64,000 bases of DNA from positions 248,001 to 312,000 of the forward strand of contig NZ_KZ614147.1 of NCBI RefSeq assembly GCF_002886185.1, in the 5' to 3' direction. The position numbers and the translations under genes are program-made. How positions within the stretch are numbered: the first letter of the stretch is position 1; each line of letters starts with the position of its first letter. Below the pieces are notes generated by a model. That model saw only the letters and a list, made by a program, of their open reading frames with translations. It did not search any database and was not told where the DNA came from. Below are positions 52,112 through 63,648 of this stretch, in pieces. This DNA is from Salipaludibacillus neizhouensis (lineage in GTDB: Bacteria > Bacillota > Bacilli > Bacillales > Salisediminibacteriaceae).

Positions 52112-52791
52112 CCATTTTTCCTCCCTGAATTCTCGGTAACCATTGGTCTTTCGTTTATTTCTTTCAATTCCTTCACTTCTTTTTTCAATCGGATAAGTTC
52201 TTGTTCCAAAGATCTAAATTTATCAGCTACCGGGTCCGGTAAATTGATGTGATTAAGGTCATGATCTATTCTTATGCCATCTTGAACGACTATTCTGCCT
52301 GGAATACCGACCACTGTTGAGTTTGGCGGGACCTCTTTTAATACAACAGAACCCGCGCCAATATTAGAGTTTTTCCCTATTCGCATAGAGCCTAACACTT
52401 TAGCACCTGTAGCTACCAGGACGTTATCCTCTAAGGTTGGATGACGTTTTCCTTTTTCTTTCCCTGTACCGCCTAACGTTACTCCTTGAAAAATAGTGAC
52501 ATCATTGCCGATCTCACAGGTTTCACCAATGACCACTCCCATACCGTGGTCTATAAATAATCGCTGACCGATAACTGCCCCTGGGTGAATTTCAATCCCA
52601 GTTAAAAATCGGCTTACTTGGGAAACAAATCTCGCAATAAAAAATAACCTCTTTTTCCATAACCAATGAGCAAAGCGATGAGACCATATTGCGTGGACTC
52701 CAGAATAATTTATCATGACTTCAAATCTGTTTCTTGCTGCAGGATCCTGTTCTAAGACAACATCAACATCGTTTCTAAGCGTCTTAAACAT
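52108..52791 (-). CDS. cysE: Serine O-acetyltransferase
   Basis: Makes O-acetylserine, the committed step of cysteine synthesis; 227 aa. A short helical N-terminus precedes a left-handed beta-helix of hexapeptide repeats ([40 protein letters not shown]). Active-site His in [10 protein letters not shown]. The C-terminus is a charged coiled-coil tail of about 45 residues. First gene after the T-box; paired with cysS as in Bacillus subtilis. Confidence 0.95.
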   Translation of the reverse strand: MFKTLRNDVDVVLEQDPAARNRFEVMINYSGVHAIWSHRFAHWLWKKRLFFIARFVSQVSRFLTGIEIHPGAVIGQRLFIDHGMGVVIGETCEIGNDVTIFQGVTLGGTGKEKGKRHPTLEDNVLVATGAKVLGSMRIGKNSNIGAGSVVLKEVPPNSTVVGIPGRIVVQDGIRIDHDLNHINLPDPVADKFRSLEQELIRLKKEVKELKEINERPMVTENSGRKNG

Positions 52792-52854
52792 GAAAGGTCC
52801 CCCCTTTCTACTTATAATATTTATGAAGAATATTGTTTAAAAACCTCTAAAAAT

Positions 52855-53110
52855 GCCAAAAAACGCCTATGTGCCCTAATAGGACACAGAGACGCTTTTT
52901 GGCGCGGTTCCACTCTGTTTGAGCACAAAAAAACAAAGTGCTCCACTCTGAAAGATAACGGTCTTTCACCCGCCTAAAACTACTTTGGAAAGTTATCCGT
53001 TTGGAAATAGGACTCAGAGGGGCATTCGAAAGGAGATTATCTTAAGTCACTTTCAGCCACGGTGACTCTCTCTAATAAGATGACACATCCTTTTTACTTT
53101 TCCTCTTCAG
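52855..53110 (-). promoter_or_regulatory. Cysteine T-box leader of cysE-cysS
   Basis: A T-box riboswitch. The conserved T-box reads GAGTGGAACCGCGC (52902-52916), part of the antiterminator. The terminator, GCGTCTCTGTGTCC / GGGCACATAGGCGTTTTTT, lies at about 52861-52900. Stem I includes GGCTGAAAG. The specifier codon appears to be TGC (53022-53024), in GAATGCCCCTCTGAG, matching cysteine and the genes controlled. Confidence 0.9.
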
Positions 53111-53169
53111 CGATTTAACTATAAAAATAATGAAATTTAGTCATTGACTCTCTATTAAAAGAAACACAT

Positions 53170-54624
53170 TTAGAGTAATTTGGCTAATCTTTGGTTTACA
53201 ACAGCTTTCCCTAATAAAGCAATAGCTTGAGGTAAATCCGGTCCATGCATTTGACCAGTTGCAGCAACTCGAACAGGCATAAATAACTTTTTCCCTTTAT
53301 GTCCCGTTTCCTTTTGTACTGCTTTAATGGCTTTTTTCACATGTTCTGCAGTGAATTCTTCCAAATCATTTAGTTTTGTTTTTAATGCAGCAATAACTTC
53401 CGGAACTTGTTCCTCTGCAAGAATTTCCTTTGCTTCTTCATTATAATCGATTTCTGCACGGAAGAACAACTCTGTTAACTCAACAATTTCCGCTCCATAA
53501 CTCATTTTCTCCTGATGGAGGATAATTAAGTCATGCGCCCACTGTGTTTGAGCTTCGGACATATCTTTTGGTAATCGTCCTGCTTGAATAAGATGAGGAA
53601 GAGCAAGCGCTACTACTCTATCTTCTGCTGCTTCTTTCATGTATTGGTTATTCATCCACGCTAGCTTCTGTGTGTCAAACACAGCTGGTGCTTTAATCAC
53701 TCTGTCTAATGAAAATTGTTCAGCTAGTTCATCGATGGACAGGATTTCTTCTTCTCCGCCTGGAGACCAGCCTAATAAGGCAATGAAATTCACGATTGCC
53801 TCTGGTAAATAGCCGAGATCTCTATATTGTTCGACAAACTGAATAATGGATTCATCACGCTTACTCATTTTTTGCTTGTCTTCATTCAAGATTAACGAAG
53901 CATGAGCAAACTCCGGAGGCGTCCATCCAAATGCTTGAAAAAGCAAGACTTGTCGTGGAGCATTCGATAAATGTTCTTCTCCACGAATAACATGGGAAAT
54001 TTCCATCAAGTGGTCATCAATTACTACTGCAAAATTATACGTAGGTATGCCGTCCTGGCGAACAATAACAAAGTCGCCAACACCGTCGGACTCAAAGGTT
54101 ACATCTCCACGCACCGCATCATTCACATGAATTTCTTCTTTCTCCGGCACAAGAAAACGTACGACGGGTTTCCGTCCCTCCGCTTCATAGGCTTGCTTCT
54201 GTTCAGCAGTCAAATTACGGTCACGCCCACTATATTTCGGAGTTTCTCCACGAGATCGTTGGTCTTCACGCTCTGCCTCAAGCTCTTCTGTAGTCATGTA
54301 ACAATGATAAGCCTTGCCTTCATCTAAAAGCTGATCAACAAACTTTTTATAGATGTCTAAACGCTCCATGCTTCGGTAAGGGGAATGGGGACCGCCAATG
54401 TCGATGCTTTCATCCCAATTTATCCCTAACCATTTCATACTTTCCATTAACTTTTCCATTGCCGTGTCCACATTTCTGGCTTGATCTGTATCTTCAATCC
54501 GTACAATGAACTTCCCGTTTAGATTGCGGGCAAAAAGATAGTTAAAGAGTGCTGATCTAGCTCCTCCAATATGTAAATGGCCCGTAGGACTAGGGGCAAA
54601 CCTTACTCGAATTTCCTGACTCAT
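53170..54624 (-). CDS. gltX: Glutamyl-tRNA synthetase
   Basis: Class I synthetase, 484 aa. HIGH-type motif [20 protein letters not shown] and KMSKR motif KMSKRDES are intact. In Bacillaceae this enzyme is non-discriminating, charging tRNA-Gln with glutamate for later amidation. Start ATG follows AGGAAGGTGTCATACT-like sequence. Lies between ispF and the T-box. Confidence 0.97.
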   Translation of the reverse strand: MSQEIRVRFAPSPTGHLHIGGARSALFNYLFARNLNGKFIVRIEDTDQARNVDTAMEKLMESMKWLGINWDESIDIGGPHSPYRSMERLDIYKKFVDQLLDEGKAYHCYMTTEELEAEREDQRSRGETPKYSGRDRNLTAEQKQAYEAEGRKPVVRFLVPEKEEIHVNDAVRGDVTFESDGVGDFVIVRQDGIPTYNFAVVIDDHLMEISHVIRGEEHLSNAPRQVLLFQAFGWTPPEFAHASLILNEDKQKMSKRDESIIQFVEQYRDLGYLPEAIVNFIALLGWSPGGEEEILSIDELAEQFSLDRVIKAPAVFDTQKLAWMNNQYMKEAAEDRVVALALPHLIQAGRLPKDMSEAQTQWAHDLIILHQEKMSYGAEIVELTELFFRAEIDYNEEAKEILAEEQVPEVIAALKTKLNDLEEFTAEHVKKAIKAVQKETGHKGKKLFMPVRVAATGQMHGPDLPQAIALLGKAVVNQRLAKLL

Positions 54625-54780
54625 AGTATGACACCTTCCATTCTTATATTCATTACTGTATTAAAATGTTCAATGGTGAAATGAATTAGATTTGTTTCAT
54701 GTTGCTAAGAGCTTTCAAGTCTTTCCCTTTTCTTCAGTAATTACATTCTAACATCAAGTTGTTTTCCAAAGATACTTTCT

Positions 54781-55260
54781 TTATTTGTTGTTTTCCACAA
54801 GTAAAACCACTGCCTGAGCTGCTATTCCTTCTTCTCTTCCGGTAAAACCGAGTTTTTCTGTGGTTGTTGCCTTCACATTTATTTGCGAAACCTCCGCTTG
54901 TAGTAATTCAGCAATTTGCTCCCGCATCTTCTGAATGTGGGGAGCCATCTTTGGCTTTTCCGCCATTATTGTACAATCAATATTTCCAAGTTTAAAACCT
55001 GACTTTTTAACAATTTGCCACACGTGCTCTAATAGTTTTGCAGAATCTGCACCTTTGAATGCTTCATCTGTATCCGGGAAGTGTTTACCTATGTCTCCCT
55101 CTCCAATTGCTCCTAAACAGGCATCGGCAATCGTATGTAGCAGCACATCTGCATCGGAATGTCCTAATAAACCTTTGGGATGCGGAATGGTAATTCCACC
55201 TAGTATTAAAGGTCTTCCTTCTACTAATTGATGAACGTCAAAACCTTGTCCAATTCTCAT
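54781..55260 (-). CDS. ispF: 2-C-methyl-D-erythritol 2,4-cyclodiphosphate synthase
   Basis: MEP-pathway enzyme, 159 aa. Zinc ligands in GFDVHQL (Asp, His) and His in [31 protein letters not shown] is conserved, and the end [20 protein letters not shown] is diagnostic. Overlaps ispD by 4 bp (ATGA). With ispD it supplies isoprenoid precursors for quinones and cell-wall lipid carriers. Confidence 0.97.
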   Translation of the reverse strand: MRIGQGFDVHQLVEGRPLILGGITIPHPKGLLGHSDADVLLHTIADACLGAIGEGDIGKHFPDTDEAFKGADSAKLLEHVWQIVKKSGFKLGNIDCTIMAEKPKMAPHIQKMREQIAELLQAEVSQINVKATTTEKLGFTGREEGIAAQAVVLLVENNK

Positions 55261-55955
55261 GATTCCTTTTCACCCTTTCGTTTTTGAATGATTGCTTCTG
55301 CGAAAAGCAGATCTTCGGGAGTGGTTACTTTGAAATTATCATATCCGCCTTCAATAATCGAAACCGGCTGGTTCATGTATTCCATTAAACTTGCATCATC
55401 TGTCCCTATGTAACCTTGTTTCACGGCTGTTTCGTGTGCCTGAAGAATATTTTTTAAGTAAAAAGCTTGTGGGGTCTGTATTGACCATAAATGGTTGCGT
55501 TCCACCGTCTTCGCTACAAGAGTTCCGTTCACTTGTTTTATCGTGTCTTTCACCGGGACACCAACAATGGCTGCGCCTGTTTCTTCTACACTAGCAACCA
55601 ACTCTTTGATCACTTGGATTCGGATAAATGGACGCGCTCCATCGTGTATTAATACGACCGGGTTTCCGGACAAAACTTTTAAGCCTTCATGGACACTGTT
55701 TTGTCGTTCCTTTCCTCCAACAACGAAATGGCTCACTTTAGCAATACTGTATTCTTTCATCAAGTCTTTCATCATAGCTATTTCTTCTTGATTTACTACT
55801 AGAACGATCTCCGAACATAGAAGATCCTCCTCAAACACACGAAGCGTGTGAACGAGAAGGGGAATATGATCGATTAATAAAAATTGCTTGTTTCTTCCCG
55901 TCTTCATTCGCTTCCCTTGCCCAGCTGCAGGAATTACAACATGATAGTTTTTCAT
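55257..55955 (-). CDS. ispD: 2-C-methyl-D-erythritol 4-phosphate cytidylyltransferase
   Basis: MEP-pathway enzyme, 232 aa from the ATG at 55955, preceded by AAAGGAATGGTACCG; a start three codons upstream overlaps that ribosome site. [20 protein letters not shown] is the nucleotide-binding motif. [10 protein letters not shown] and TPQAFYL are typical. Couples MEP to CTP. Downstream ispF overlaps. Confidence 0.96.
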   Translation of the reverse strand: MKNYHVVIPAAGQGKRMKTGRNKQFLLIDHIPLLVHTLRVFEEDLLCSEIVLVVNQEEIAMMKDLMKEYSIAKVSHFVVGGKERQNSVHEGLKVLSGNPVVLIHDGARPFIRIQVIKELVASVEETGAAIVGVPVKDTIKQVNGTLVAKTVERNHLWSIQTPQAFYLKNILQAHETAVKQGYIGTDDASLMEYMNQPVSIIEGGYDNFKVTTPEDLLFAEAIIQKRKGEKES

Positions 55956-56037
55956 CGGTACCATTCCTTTTTAAAACTTACTTCTATGTTTATTCTCGCA
56001 TGCAGATTAGCTTTATAGCAAGTCTGTAGTCAAAAAA

Positions 56038-56115
56038 ATGCAATAAACCTCACTAGTTTGCAAGTAATACATGCAAATACTCTTAACGAGCAGAAAGCGT
56101 CCAGGTTTATTGCAT
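56038..56115 (-). terminator. Long-stem terminator-like element between yacL and ispD
   Basis: ATGCAATAAACCT and its perfect complement are 13-bp arms separated by 52 bases and followed on the minus strand by TTTTTTT. The interior has its own TTTGCA/TGCAAA hairpin. Likely the yacL terminator, but the large, structured interior is unusual for a simple terminator. Confidence 0.6.
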
Positions 56116-56164
56116 CAGTCTAAACGTAAACAATTATTTTTCGATAAACAGGTTTTCTAAAAAT

Positions 56165-57247
56165 TTATAGCGCTTTTTCCATTAGTTTCGGACGGGCAAA
56201 TATCATTCTACCTGCAGATGTTTGTAATACACTAGTAACGACTACTTCTATATTTTTACCAATATAATTTCGTCCTTCTTCCACAACAATCATTGTCCCA
56301 TCGTCTAAATATGCGATGCCTTGATTCTGTTCTTTTCCATCTTTGATTACCTGTACACCCATTTCTTCCCCGGGTAAAACAACAGGTTTTACAGCATTTG
56401 CTAAATCATTGATGTTCAAAACAGCTACCCCTTGAAGATCGCAAACTTTATTTAAATTGAAATCATTTGTTACAACATATCCGTTCATAAGCTTAGCTAA
56501 TTTAACAAGCTTACTATCTACTTCTTGTATTTCCTCAAAATCACCTTCATAAATCTCCACATTCACATCAAGTTCTTTTTGAATTTTGTTTAGAATATCG
56601 AGTCCTCTTCTTCCGCGATTGCGTTTTAATACATCAGATGAATCAGCGATATGCTGCAATTCTTCTAGTACGAACTCTGGAATAATAAGCGTACCTTCAA
56701 TAAATCCTGTCTGACATATATCCGCAACTCGACCATCAATAATAACACTTGTATCTAAGATTTTAAGTTTACTATGATCATTTCCTTCGATTTCAGGATT
56801 CTTTTTGGATCCTGCCCTAGGGAATAAACCCAATAACTCGTCACGCTTTTGAAACCCAACCTGAAAACCCAGATAACCAAATAATAAAGTAATCAAGACT
56901 GGAAGGATAGAGCTCAAAATGGGAATTTCTACTTGATTAAATGCCCACGAAATTACAAATGCAAGCATTAAACCTACCACTAATCCCATTGTTCCAAACA
57001 AAAGATCTGTTATCGGGAACTTAAGAAGAGTTTCCTCTATTAGCCGGATAAAGTTAACAATACTGTCAACAAACCAATAAAGTAATAAGAATAATATAAG
57101 TGCACCTAAAATCGCGCCAGTATAAGCGTTTGCCAACCAATTTGGTATGGAGTCTACATCAATAACCTGGAATAATTCAGGCATAAAAATGTATCCGACT
57201 GTTCCACCGATAAATAGAATCACTATTTGTACAATTTTATGAAGCAT
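56165..57247 (-). CDS. yacL: Membrane PIN/TRAM domain protein YacL
   Basis: Protein of 360 aa from the ATG at 57247 (ribosome site GGAGGTGAAGTAT). Four N-terminal transmembrane helices (about 5-130), then a PIN nuclease-like domain (LKILDTSVIIDGRVADICQT with catalytic Asp; VVTNDFNLNKVC) and a C-terminal TRAM domain (YIGKNIEVVVTSVLQTSAGR). Conserved next to disA-radA in Bacillaceae; RNA cleavage or tRNA surveillance is suspected but undefined. Confidence 0.9.
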   Translation of the reverse strand: MLHKIVQIVILFIGGTVGYIFMPELFQVIDVDSIPNWLANAYTGAILGALILFLLLYWFVDSIVNFIRLIEETLLKFPITDLLFGTMGLVVGLMLAFVISWAFNQVEIPILSSILPVLITLLFGYLGFQVGFQKRDELLGLFPRAGSKKNPEIEGNDHSKLKILDTSVIIDGRVADICQTGFIEGTLIIPEFVLEELQHIADSSDVLKRNRGRRGLDILNKIQKELDVNVEIYEGDFEEIQEVDSKLVKLAKLMNGYVVTNDFNLNKVCDLQGVAVLNINDLANAVKPVVLPGEEMGVQVIKDGKEQNQGIAYLDDGTMIVVEEGRNYIGKNIEVVVTSVLQTSAGRMIFARPKLMEKAL

Positions 57248-57439
57248 ATACTTCACCTCCTATACTTATTATAGACAATAGAAAATTTTCCAAACATAAA
57301 ACATTAAAATTACAAAAAAATACTAAATTCATAGTAATACTTTATCACCAGCTTACTTAATTGTCAATAAAAGTAAATTAGTAATTATATCGTTATTTAG
57401 TTCTTACGTCAACACTTGTTTATTTTTGACAAGCCAATA

Positions 57440-58522
57440 TTAGATGTGTCTATCCACAAAAAACTGCTCCTGAATTCTTCTTAAACCCTCTTTTATTTTC
57501 TTTGCTCTTGCCGTGCCAATCCCATCCACTTCATCCAATTCCTCAATGGTCGCTCGCATAATTTTAGGTAGATCTTTGTATCGATCAACAAGATTCTCTA
57601 CCACCAACGGAGGAATTCTAGGTATTTTATTTAAAATGCGATACCCTCTTGGACAGATGGAGTGTTCGGATAAATTTAGATTTTTTCCGTAACCTAACAA
57701 TTTTACAATTACTTGATCCTCAAGTAATTCATCATTAGAAAGCTTTGTCAACTTTTTCAATATATCTTCCGCGGTATGCTTTCCTTCTTTCCTATAATCC
57801 TTGATCAGAAGTATCGCTTCTTTTTCAGTATTCATAACGAGTTCTTCCAACTGCATCGAAATAAGTCTTCCTTCATTCCCAAGTTCATTGACGTAGTTTA
57901 AGATCTCACTCTTAATTCTAAGGACCATTTCAATTCGGTGCATGACTTGAGAAACCTCTTGGAAAGTAACTAATTCCTCAAACTCGAGTGCGCCTAAATT
58001 GGTAATACTTTGATCCAGGACTGATTTATACTTTTCCAAAGTTTGAATAGCCTGATTGGCCTTCGTTAAGATAACACCAATATCTTTTAATGCATATCGG
58101 TACTCCCCCTGATATAACGTGATCACATTTCGTCTTTGTGAAATAGAAATCACCAGGTTTGCTGTTTGTCTGGCTACACGTTGAGCAGTTCGATGGCGTA
58201 TTCCTGTTTCTGTCGATTCGATCATGTTATCTGGAACGAGCTGCGTGTTCGCGTAAAGAATTCTGCCCGCATCCTCACTTAATATAATCGCCCCGTCCAT
58301 TTTAGCTAACTCATATAAATAGGCAGGTGAAAAGTCACTATTAATAAAGAACCCGCCATCAACAAGCCTCGTCATCTCATTATTGTAACCTAGAACAATT
58401 AGTCCTCCTGTTTTTGCTCGAAGAACGTTATCAATACCTTCTCTCAACGCTGTTCCGGGCGCCACGAGTCTCAAGACATTATTTATAAAACTTGAATCAT
58501 AATTCAAACGTTGGTGATCCAC
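57440..58522 (-). CDS. disA: DNA integrity scanning protein DisA (diadenylate cyclase)
   Basis: Makes cyclic di-AMP; 360 aa. The DAC domain (1-140) has the DGA motif in KMDGAIIL and RHRTA in [11 protein letters not shown] helical spine follows, then a C-terminal helix-hairpin-helix domain ([20 protein letters not shown]) that binds branched DNA. It opens with GTG (58522) after GGGGGAGTTTCAA and overlaps radA by 26 bp. Signals osmotic and DNA status. Confidence 0.97.
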   Translation of the reverse strand: MDHQRLNYDSSFINNVLRLVAPGTALREGIDNVLRAKTGGLIVLGYNNEMTRLVDGGFFINSDFSPAYLYELAKMDGAIILSEDAGRILYANTQLVPDNMIESTETGIRHRTAQRVARQTANLVISISQRRNVITLYQGEYRYALKDIGVILTKANQAIQTLEKYKSVLDQSITNLGALEFEELVTFQEVSQVMHRIEMVLRIKSEILNYVNELGNEGRLISMQLEELVMNTEKEAILLIKDYRKEGKHTAEDILKKLTKLSNDELLEDQVIVKLLGYGKNLNLSEHSICPRGYRILNKIPRIPPLVVENLVDRYKDLPKIMRATIEELDEVDGIGTARAKKIKEGLRRIQEQFFVDRHI

Positions 58523-59903
58523 TTGAAACTCCCCCTAACGTTAGATTTAGTGCTTCATTTACACTGTTAATACCTATGACTTCAATACCATCAGGTACTT
58601 TCCAGCCTCCAAGGCACTTTTTAGGAATAATGACGCGCTTAAACCCTAATTTTAAAGCTTCCTGCACGCGTTGTTCTACTCGAGACACACGCCGGACTTC
58701 TCCTGTTAACCCCACTTCTCCAATGATCACATCTGCCGGTGCTGTAGGTGAATCACGAAAACTAGAAGCTATTGATACGGCTATAGCAAGATCAATCGAC
58801 GGTTCATCCAAACGAACTCCCCCCGCTACTTTTACATAAGCGTCATGATTCTGGAGCATCATACCTACTCTTTTTTCTAATACAGCCATAATTAAAGATA
58901 TCCGATTGTGATCAACACCAGTAGCCATCCTTCTAGGGTTACCAAAGCTTGTTGGAGATATAAGTGATTGGATTTCCACTAAGACTGTGCGAGTACCTTC
59001 CATGGAGGCAACAACTGCTGAGCCTGCAGCTCCTGAGGATCTTTCTTCAAGAAATATTTCGGAGGGGTTCAACACCTCTTCTAAACCTAACTCTTTCATT
59101 TCAAAAATACCGATCTCATTTGTGGAACCAAACCGGTTCTTCACAGCTCTTAAAATGCGATAACTATGATGACGATCACCCTCAAAGTAAAGAACACAAT
59201 CGACCATATGTTCAAGAATTCTCGGTCCTGCAATAGATCCTTGTTTTGTCACGTGACCTACAAGGAATATGGCAATACCTGTTGTTTTTGCAATACGCAT
59301 AAAGGCCGACGTAGATTCACGTACTTGCGTAACACTTCCTGGAGCACTTGTCACACCATCCAGATAAACGGTTTGAATAGAATCAATAATGACAAGAGAA
59401 GGATTCATCTCATCGATTACCTTTTCAATATGTTCTACATCTGTTTCAGCTAGTACAAATAAATTATCATTCCCAATTCCTAAACGGTCGGCACGGAGTT
59501 TTGTTTGTTTCACCGATTCCTCTCCGGAAATGTAGAGAACCCGCTCTTTCCGCTCAGATAATGTTGCCGAAACTTGTAAAAGTAATGTGGACTTTCCAAT
59601 ACCCGGATCGCCACCAACTAAAACAAGAGAGCCAGGTACAATCCCTCCGCCCAAAACTCTGTTAAGTTCATTGATATGCGTGCTTATTCTTTCTTCATCT
59701 GTGCGTTCAATTTTTGTAATCGGTTGAGGTTTCGTTACCCTCGTTGCGGTTGCCGAACCAAACCCTCTTTTTCTCGCTGTGGTTTCAGCCTCCACCTCTT
59801 CTACAAGGCTGTTCCAACTTTGACATCCAGGGCATTTCCCCATCCATTTTGCTGATTCATACCCGCAGTCCTGGCATACAAATTTTGTTTTTCTTTTTGC
59901 CAT
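58497..59903 (-). CDS. radA: DNA repair protein RadA
   Basis: RecA-like branch-migration helicase, 468 aa. N-terminal zinc finger CQDCG...CPGC (C10, C13, C24, C27), Walker [10 protein letters not shown], the RadA-specific KNRFG motif ([11 protein letters not shown]), and a C-terminal Lon-like domain ([20 protein letters not shown]). Promotes recombination intermediate processing and regulates DisA in Bacillus. Ribosome site AAAGGAGACAGCCAG. Confidence 0.97.
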   Translation of the reverse strand: MAKRKTKFVCQDCGYESAKWMGKCPGCQSWNSLVEEVEAETTARKRGFGSATATRVTKPQPITKIERTDEERISTHINELNRVLGGGIVPGSLVLVGGDPGIGKSTLLLQVSATLSERKERVLYISGEESVKQTKLRADRLGIGNDNLFVLAETDVEHIEKVIDEMNPSLVIIDSIQTVYLDGVTSAPGSVTQVRESTSAFMRIAKTTGIAIFLVGHVTKQGSIAGPRILEHMVDCVLYFEGDRHHSYRILRAVKNRFGSTNEIGIFEMKELGLEEVLNPSEIFLEERSSGAAGSAVVASMEGTRTVLVEIQSLISPTSFGNPRRMATGVDHNRISLIMAVLEKRVGMMLQNHDAYVKVAGGVRLDEPSIDLAIAVSIASSFRDSPTAPADVIIGEVGLTGEVRRVSRVEQRVQEALKLGFKRVIIPKKCLGGWKVPDGIEVIGINSVNEALNLTLGGVSSGSPTFEL

Positions 59904-60042
59904 CTGGCTGTCTCCTTTACATGATGAATTTTCAGATTTCCGATAGTATCTTATTAAAATCTATGTCCTTTTACCTTGTCAAACAACCTTTTCTTTCTCA
60001 TTATAACAAGAATCTTCTTTTAGAGCTTGTTTCAAAGATGTA

Positions 60043-60077
60043 AAAGGGAGAAGCCTCAATAAGCGACTTCTCCCGTT
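60043..60077 (-). terminator. Intrinsic terminator of the ctsR-mcsA-mcsB-clpC operon
   Basis: GGGAGAAG and CTTCTCCC form a stem with a 13-base loop, followed by TTTT on the minus strand, just after the clpC stop. Separates clpC from radA. Confidence 0.8.
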
Positions 60078-60084
60078 TCAATTC

Positions 60085-62553
60085 TTATTTTTTTTCTGGT
60101 TCTGGTTCTGGTTCAAGTTTACCTTGGGAGGTAACAACATATTCTCCGTCTTTTAGTTCCAGCTTAACGGATTCACCTTTGGAAATATTTCCTCGAAGAA
60201 GTTCTTCGGATAACCGGTCTTCTACTTGTTTTTGCAGAGCGCGACGTAATGGTCTTGCTCCATATTCAGGATCAAAACCTTCATCAGCGATTTTCGTTTT
60301 CGCTTCTTCTGAAAGGTCGAATCCAATTCCTTGCTCTTTTAATCGCTTGGTCAATTGATTTGCCATAAGTGTGACAATCTGTTGAATATGAGATTTCTGT
60401 AAGGAATGGAACACGATAATCTCATCGATACGGTTTAGGAATTCAGGCCGGAAGCTTTTCTTCAATTCTTCCATTACCTTTCCCTTCATATCCTTGTACT
60501 CTGCGCCTTCTTGTTGAGCAGTAAAACCAAGGCTAGATCGTTTAAGTGTGCTAGCCCCCACGTTAGAAGTCATGATAATTGCAGTATTTCTAAAATCCAC
60601 ACGACGTCCTTTTGAATCTGTTAAGAATCCGTCTTCAAGCACTTGAAGAAGAATATTGAATACTTCCGGGTGAGCCTTTTCTATCTCATCTAACAAAATA
60701 ACAGAGTAAGGCTTGCGGCGAACTTTTTCTGTCAGCTGTCCACCTTCTTCATGACCTACATAACCTGGAGGGGCTCCAACTAATCTGCTCGTCGAATGCT
60801 TTTCCATATATTCCGACATGTCTATACGAAGGATCGCATCTTCATCACCAAATAGCGATTCCGCAACTGCTCTTGCAAGTTCTGTTTTACCTACACCAGT
60901 AGGTCCTAGGAATATAAACGATCCAATTGGACGTTTCGGATCCTTTAAACCAGCTCTTGCGCGACGAACGGCTTTAGAAACAGCAGTCACTGCCTCATCT
61001 TGACCTATTACACGATTGTGCAAGATTTCTTCCATACGCAGAAGTCGTTCTGTTTCTTCCTCTGCTAACTTGTTAACAGGAACTCCTGTCCAAATAGATA
61101 CTACTGATGCAATATCTTCTTTTGTTACTTCTGAATTTTCTTGTCCTTGCTTTTCTTTCCACTCATTTTTTAGAGTTTCCAGCTCTTCTCGCTGCTTTTG
61201 TTCTTTATCCCTTAAAGATGCTGCTTTTTCAAATTCCTGGCTTTGCACTGCTGCATCCTTTTCTTTGCGAAGTTCATCAAGAGTTTGTTCTTTCTCTTTT
61301 AAATTCGGTGGTGCGGTATAAGAACGCAAACGAACTTTCGAACCAGCTTCATCAATTAAATCAATTGCTTTATCCGGCAGGAATCGGTCCGCAATATAAC
61401 GATCAGACATTTGAACAGCAGCCTCAATCGCTTCATCCGTAATTGTTACTCGGTGATGAGCCTCGTAACGATCACGTAAACCACTAAGTATCTGAATAGA
61501 CTGCTCAGGTGTCGGCTCATCCACTTGGATTGGCTGGAATCGACGTTCAAGTGCAGCATCTTTTTCAATATATTTACGGTATTCATCAATCGTAGTAGCA
61601 CCGATACATTGAAGTTCGCCTCTTGCAAGGGATGGCTTCAAAATATTAGAAGCATCAATTGCTCCTTCTGCTCCACCTGCACCAATTAACGTATGCAATT
61701 CGTCGATGAATAAGATAACGTTCCCGGCTTGACGGATTTCTTCCATCACCTTCTTTAAACGATCTTCAAATTCACCGCGGTATTTTGTCCCCGCAACGAC
61801 AGTTCCCATGTCTAATGTCATTACGCGTTTACCGCGAAGTGTTTCAGGAACCTCGTTATCTACAATTTGCTGTGCAAGTCCTTCCGCAATCGCCGTCTTA
61901 CCTACACCTGGCTCCCCAATTAAAACGGGGTTGTTTTTAGTACGTCGACTAAGCACTTGAATCACACGTTCAATTTCCTTAGCCCTTCCGATCACCGGAT
62001 CAATTTGATCTTCTTTCGCAATGGCCGTTAAGTCTCTTGCTAAGCCGTCAAGTGTTGGTGTATTCACATTTGATGAGCCTGCTCCTGAAGAAGATTGTTG
62101 TTGGCTGTTCGCCGACTCACTACTTCCTAAGAGGTGAAGCACTTGCTGTCTTGCTTTATTTAAACTTACGCCAAGGTTATTCAAAACTCGTGCAGCTACG
62201 CCTTCTCCTTCACGAATTAAGCCCAATAGAATATGCTCTGTTCCAACATATGAGTGACCAAGCTTTCTGGCTTCATCCATAGATAATTCAATAACTTTTT
62301 TAGCTCTTGGAGTGTAGTGAACTTGCTTTGTAGTTTCTTCTCCACGCCCTATAAGATTTTCTACTTCTGTTTGAATTTTTTCAGCACCTAAGCCCAAAGC
62401 CGTTAAGGCCTTTGCTGCAATTCCTTCACCTTCACTAACTAAACCTAACAAAATATGTTCTGTCCCTATATTACTGTGCCCTAATCTACTTGCTTCTTCT
62501 TGGGCTAATGCTAATACTTTTTGAGCTCTCTCTGTAAATCTCCCGAACATCAT
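60085..62553 (-). CDS. clpC: ATP-dependent Clp protease ATPase subunit ClpC
   Basis: Hsp100 unfoldase, 822 aa from the ATG at 62553 ([20 protein letters not shown]), preceded by GGAGGTGCAGC. Two Clp-N repeats, NBD1 (Walker [10 protein letters not shown], Walker [11 protein letters not shown]), the coiled-coil M domain (about 410-470), NBD2 (GPTGVGKTE). Partners with ClpP and the adaptor MecA and takes arginine-phosphorylated substrates. The C-terminus ends in an EPEPEPEKK tail from a short GGTTCT-type repeat. Confidence 0.97.
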   Translation of the reverse strand: MMFGRFTERAQKVLALAQEEASRLGHSNIGTEHILLGLVSEGEGIAAKALTALGLGAEKIQTEVENLIGRGEETTKQVHYTPRAKKVIELSMDEARKLGHSYVGTEHILLGLIREGEGVAARVLNNLGVSLNKARQQVLHLLGSSESANSQQQSSSGAGSSNVNTPTLDGLARDLTAIAKEDQIDPVIGRAKEIERVIQVLSRRTKNNPVLIGEPGVGKTAIAEGLAQQIVDNEVPETLRGKRVMTLDMGTVVAGTKYRGEFEDRLKKVMEEIRQAGNVILFIDELHTLIGAGGAEGAIDASNILKPSLARGELQCIGATTIDEYRKYIEKDAALERRFQPIQVDEPTPEQSIQILSGLRDRYEAHHRVTITDEAIEAAVQMSDRYIADRFLPDKAIDLIDEAGSKVRLRSYTAPPNLKEKEQTLDELRKEKDAAVQSQEFEKAASLRDKEQKQREELETLKNEWKEKQGQENSEVTKEDIASVVSIWTGVPVNKLAEEETERLLRMEEILHNRVIGQDEAVTAVSKAVRRARAGLKDPKRPIGSFIFLGPTGVGKTELARAVAESLFGDEDAILRIDMSEYMEKHSTSRLVGAPPGYVGHEEGGQLTEKVRRKPYSVILLDEIEKAHPEVFNILLQVLEDGFLTDSKGRRVDFRNTAIIMTSNVGASTLKRSSLGFTAQQEGAEYKDMKGKVMEELKKSFRPEFLNRIDEIIVFHSLQKSHIQQIVTLMANQLTKRLKEQGIGFDLSEEAKTKIADEGFDPEYGARPLRRALQKQVEDRLSEELLRGNISKGESVKLELKDGEYVVTSQGKLEPEPEPEKK

Positions 62554-62575
62554 ATGCTGCACCTCCGTGATATAA

Positions 62576-63646
62576 TCAATCTGCTAATTCCAGTTTTAAT
62601 CGCTCTCTAATAAGCGCTGCTCTTCGTTGATCCCGATCTTCTGACAATAGCGCCTCACCTGCATACTGCTGTAAAAACCCAGGTTGAGTTAAAATCATGA
62701 GTTCATTTAAAATATTTCCTTTTACGTCTTTAATTAAACCCATATCAATTCCCAATCTTACATCTGACAATCGCTTCATTGCTTCTTTAGATTCAATCCT
62801 GCGGCTATAAGCCAAAATACCATATGAGCGGTAAATACGATCTTCCAATAAAATTTGTGATTGCTGAAGAAGTGATTCTCTGGCCGCACGCTCATGTTGG
62901 ATCAACTGACTCACAACACTACGCAAATCTTCTACAATATCCTGTTCCTTTTTTCCTAAAGTAGTCTGGTTTGAAATCTGAAATAAATTTCCCTGAGCCT
63001 CACTACCTTCGCCGTAAATACCTCTCACAACAAGGCCAAGTTGATTAATTGCTGGTAAAATTCGATTAAACTTCTTTGTTAAAACTAAAGCCGGTAAATG
63101 CATCATGACCGAGGATCGAAGGCCTGTTCCCACATTTGTAGGGCAACTTGTTAAGTATCCACGTTTCTCATCAAAGGCAAAATCAAGTTTTTCTTCCATC
63201 CAGTCATCCATATCGTTGGCGTATCTCAATGACTCATCAAGTTGAAACCCGGAGAGCAAACATTGAATACGAAAGTGATCTTCCTCATTAACCATTATAC
63301 TTAATGACTCATCCTCGCTTAATAAAACAGCGCCTGCTTTTGTTTCTCTAGAAAGGTTAGGACTGATTAAATGTTTTTCCACTAACACACGTTTTTCATT
63401 TTCTTTTAATTCATTCATCTGGAGTAATTCCAACACTCCAAACTTTATATGGTTTTGACCAGCATATTTCTCCTTTACCTGAGAGATAATTTCTCCTAAT
63501 TGGTTTTCTTTCGCAATAATTGGATAGGGTATATGCTGTAAGTTTCTTGCTAATCTAACTCTACTGCTAATCACAATATCTGACTCTGGCCCTTCATTTT
63601 TCATCCAAGGGCTAATCGCATCGTTCATAAAGGATTCGATAGACAT
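62576..63646 (-). CDS. mcsB: Protein arginine kinase McsB
   Basis: Arginine kinase, 356 aa from the ATG at 63646 ([20 protein letters not shown]), after AGGAGGGTGATTGATC. Resembles phosphagen kinases: [26 protein letters not shown] with the catalytic Glu, and [19 protein letters not shown]. It tags CtsR and damaged proteins for ClpCP. Its upstream in-frame TTG overlaps the mcsA stop region. Confidence 0.97.
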   Translation of the reverse strand: MSIESFMNDAISPWMKNEGPESDIVISSRVRLARNLQHIPYPIIAKENQLGEIISQVKEKYAGQNHIKFGVLELLQMNELKENEKRVLVEKHLISPNLSRETKAGAVLLSEDESLSIMVNEEDHFRIQCLLSGFQLDESLRYANDMDDWMEEKLDFAFDEKRGYLTSCPTNVGTGLRSSVMMHLPALVLTKKFNRILPAINQLGLVVRGIYGEGSEAQGNLFQISNQTTLGKKEQDIVEDLRSVVSQLIQHERAARESLLQQSQILLEDRIYRSYGILAYSRRIESKEAMKRLSDVRLGIDMGLIKDVKGNILNELMILTQPGFLQQYAGEALLSEDRDQRRAALIRERLKLELAD

Positions 63647-63648
63647 GA

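Noticed and set aside
52855..53110. tRNA-like folding between gltX and cysE.
   Set aside because: The conserved T-box, terminator and specifier show a T-box leader; no acceptor stem or anticodon arm is present.
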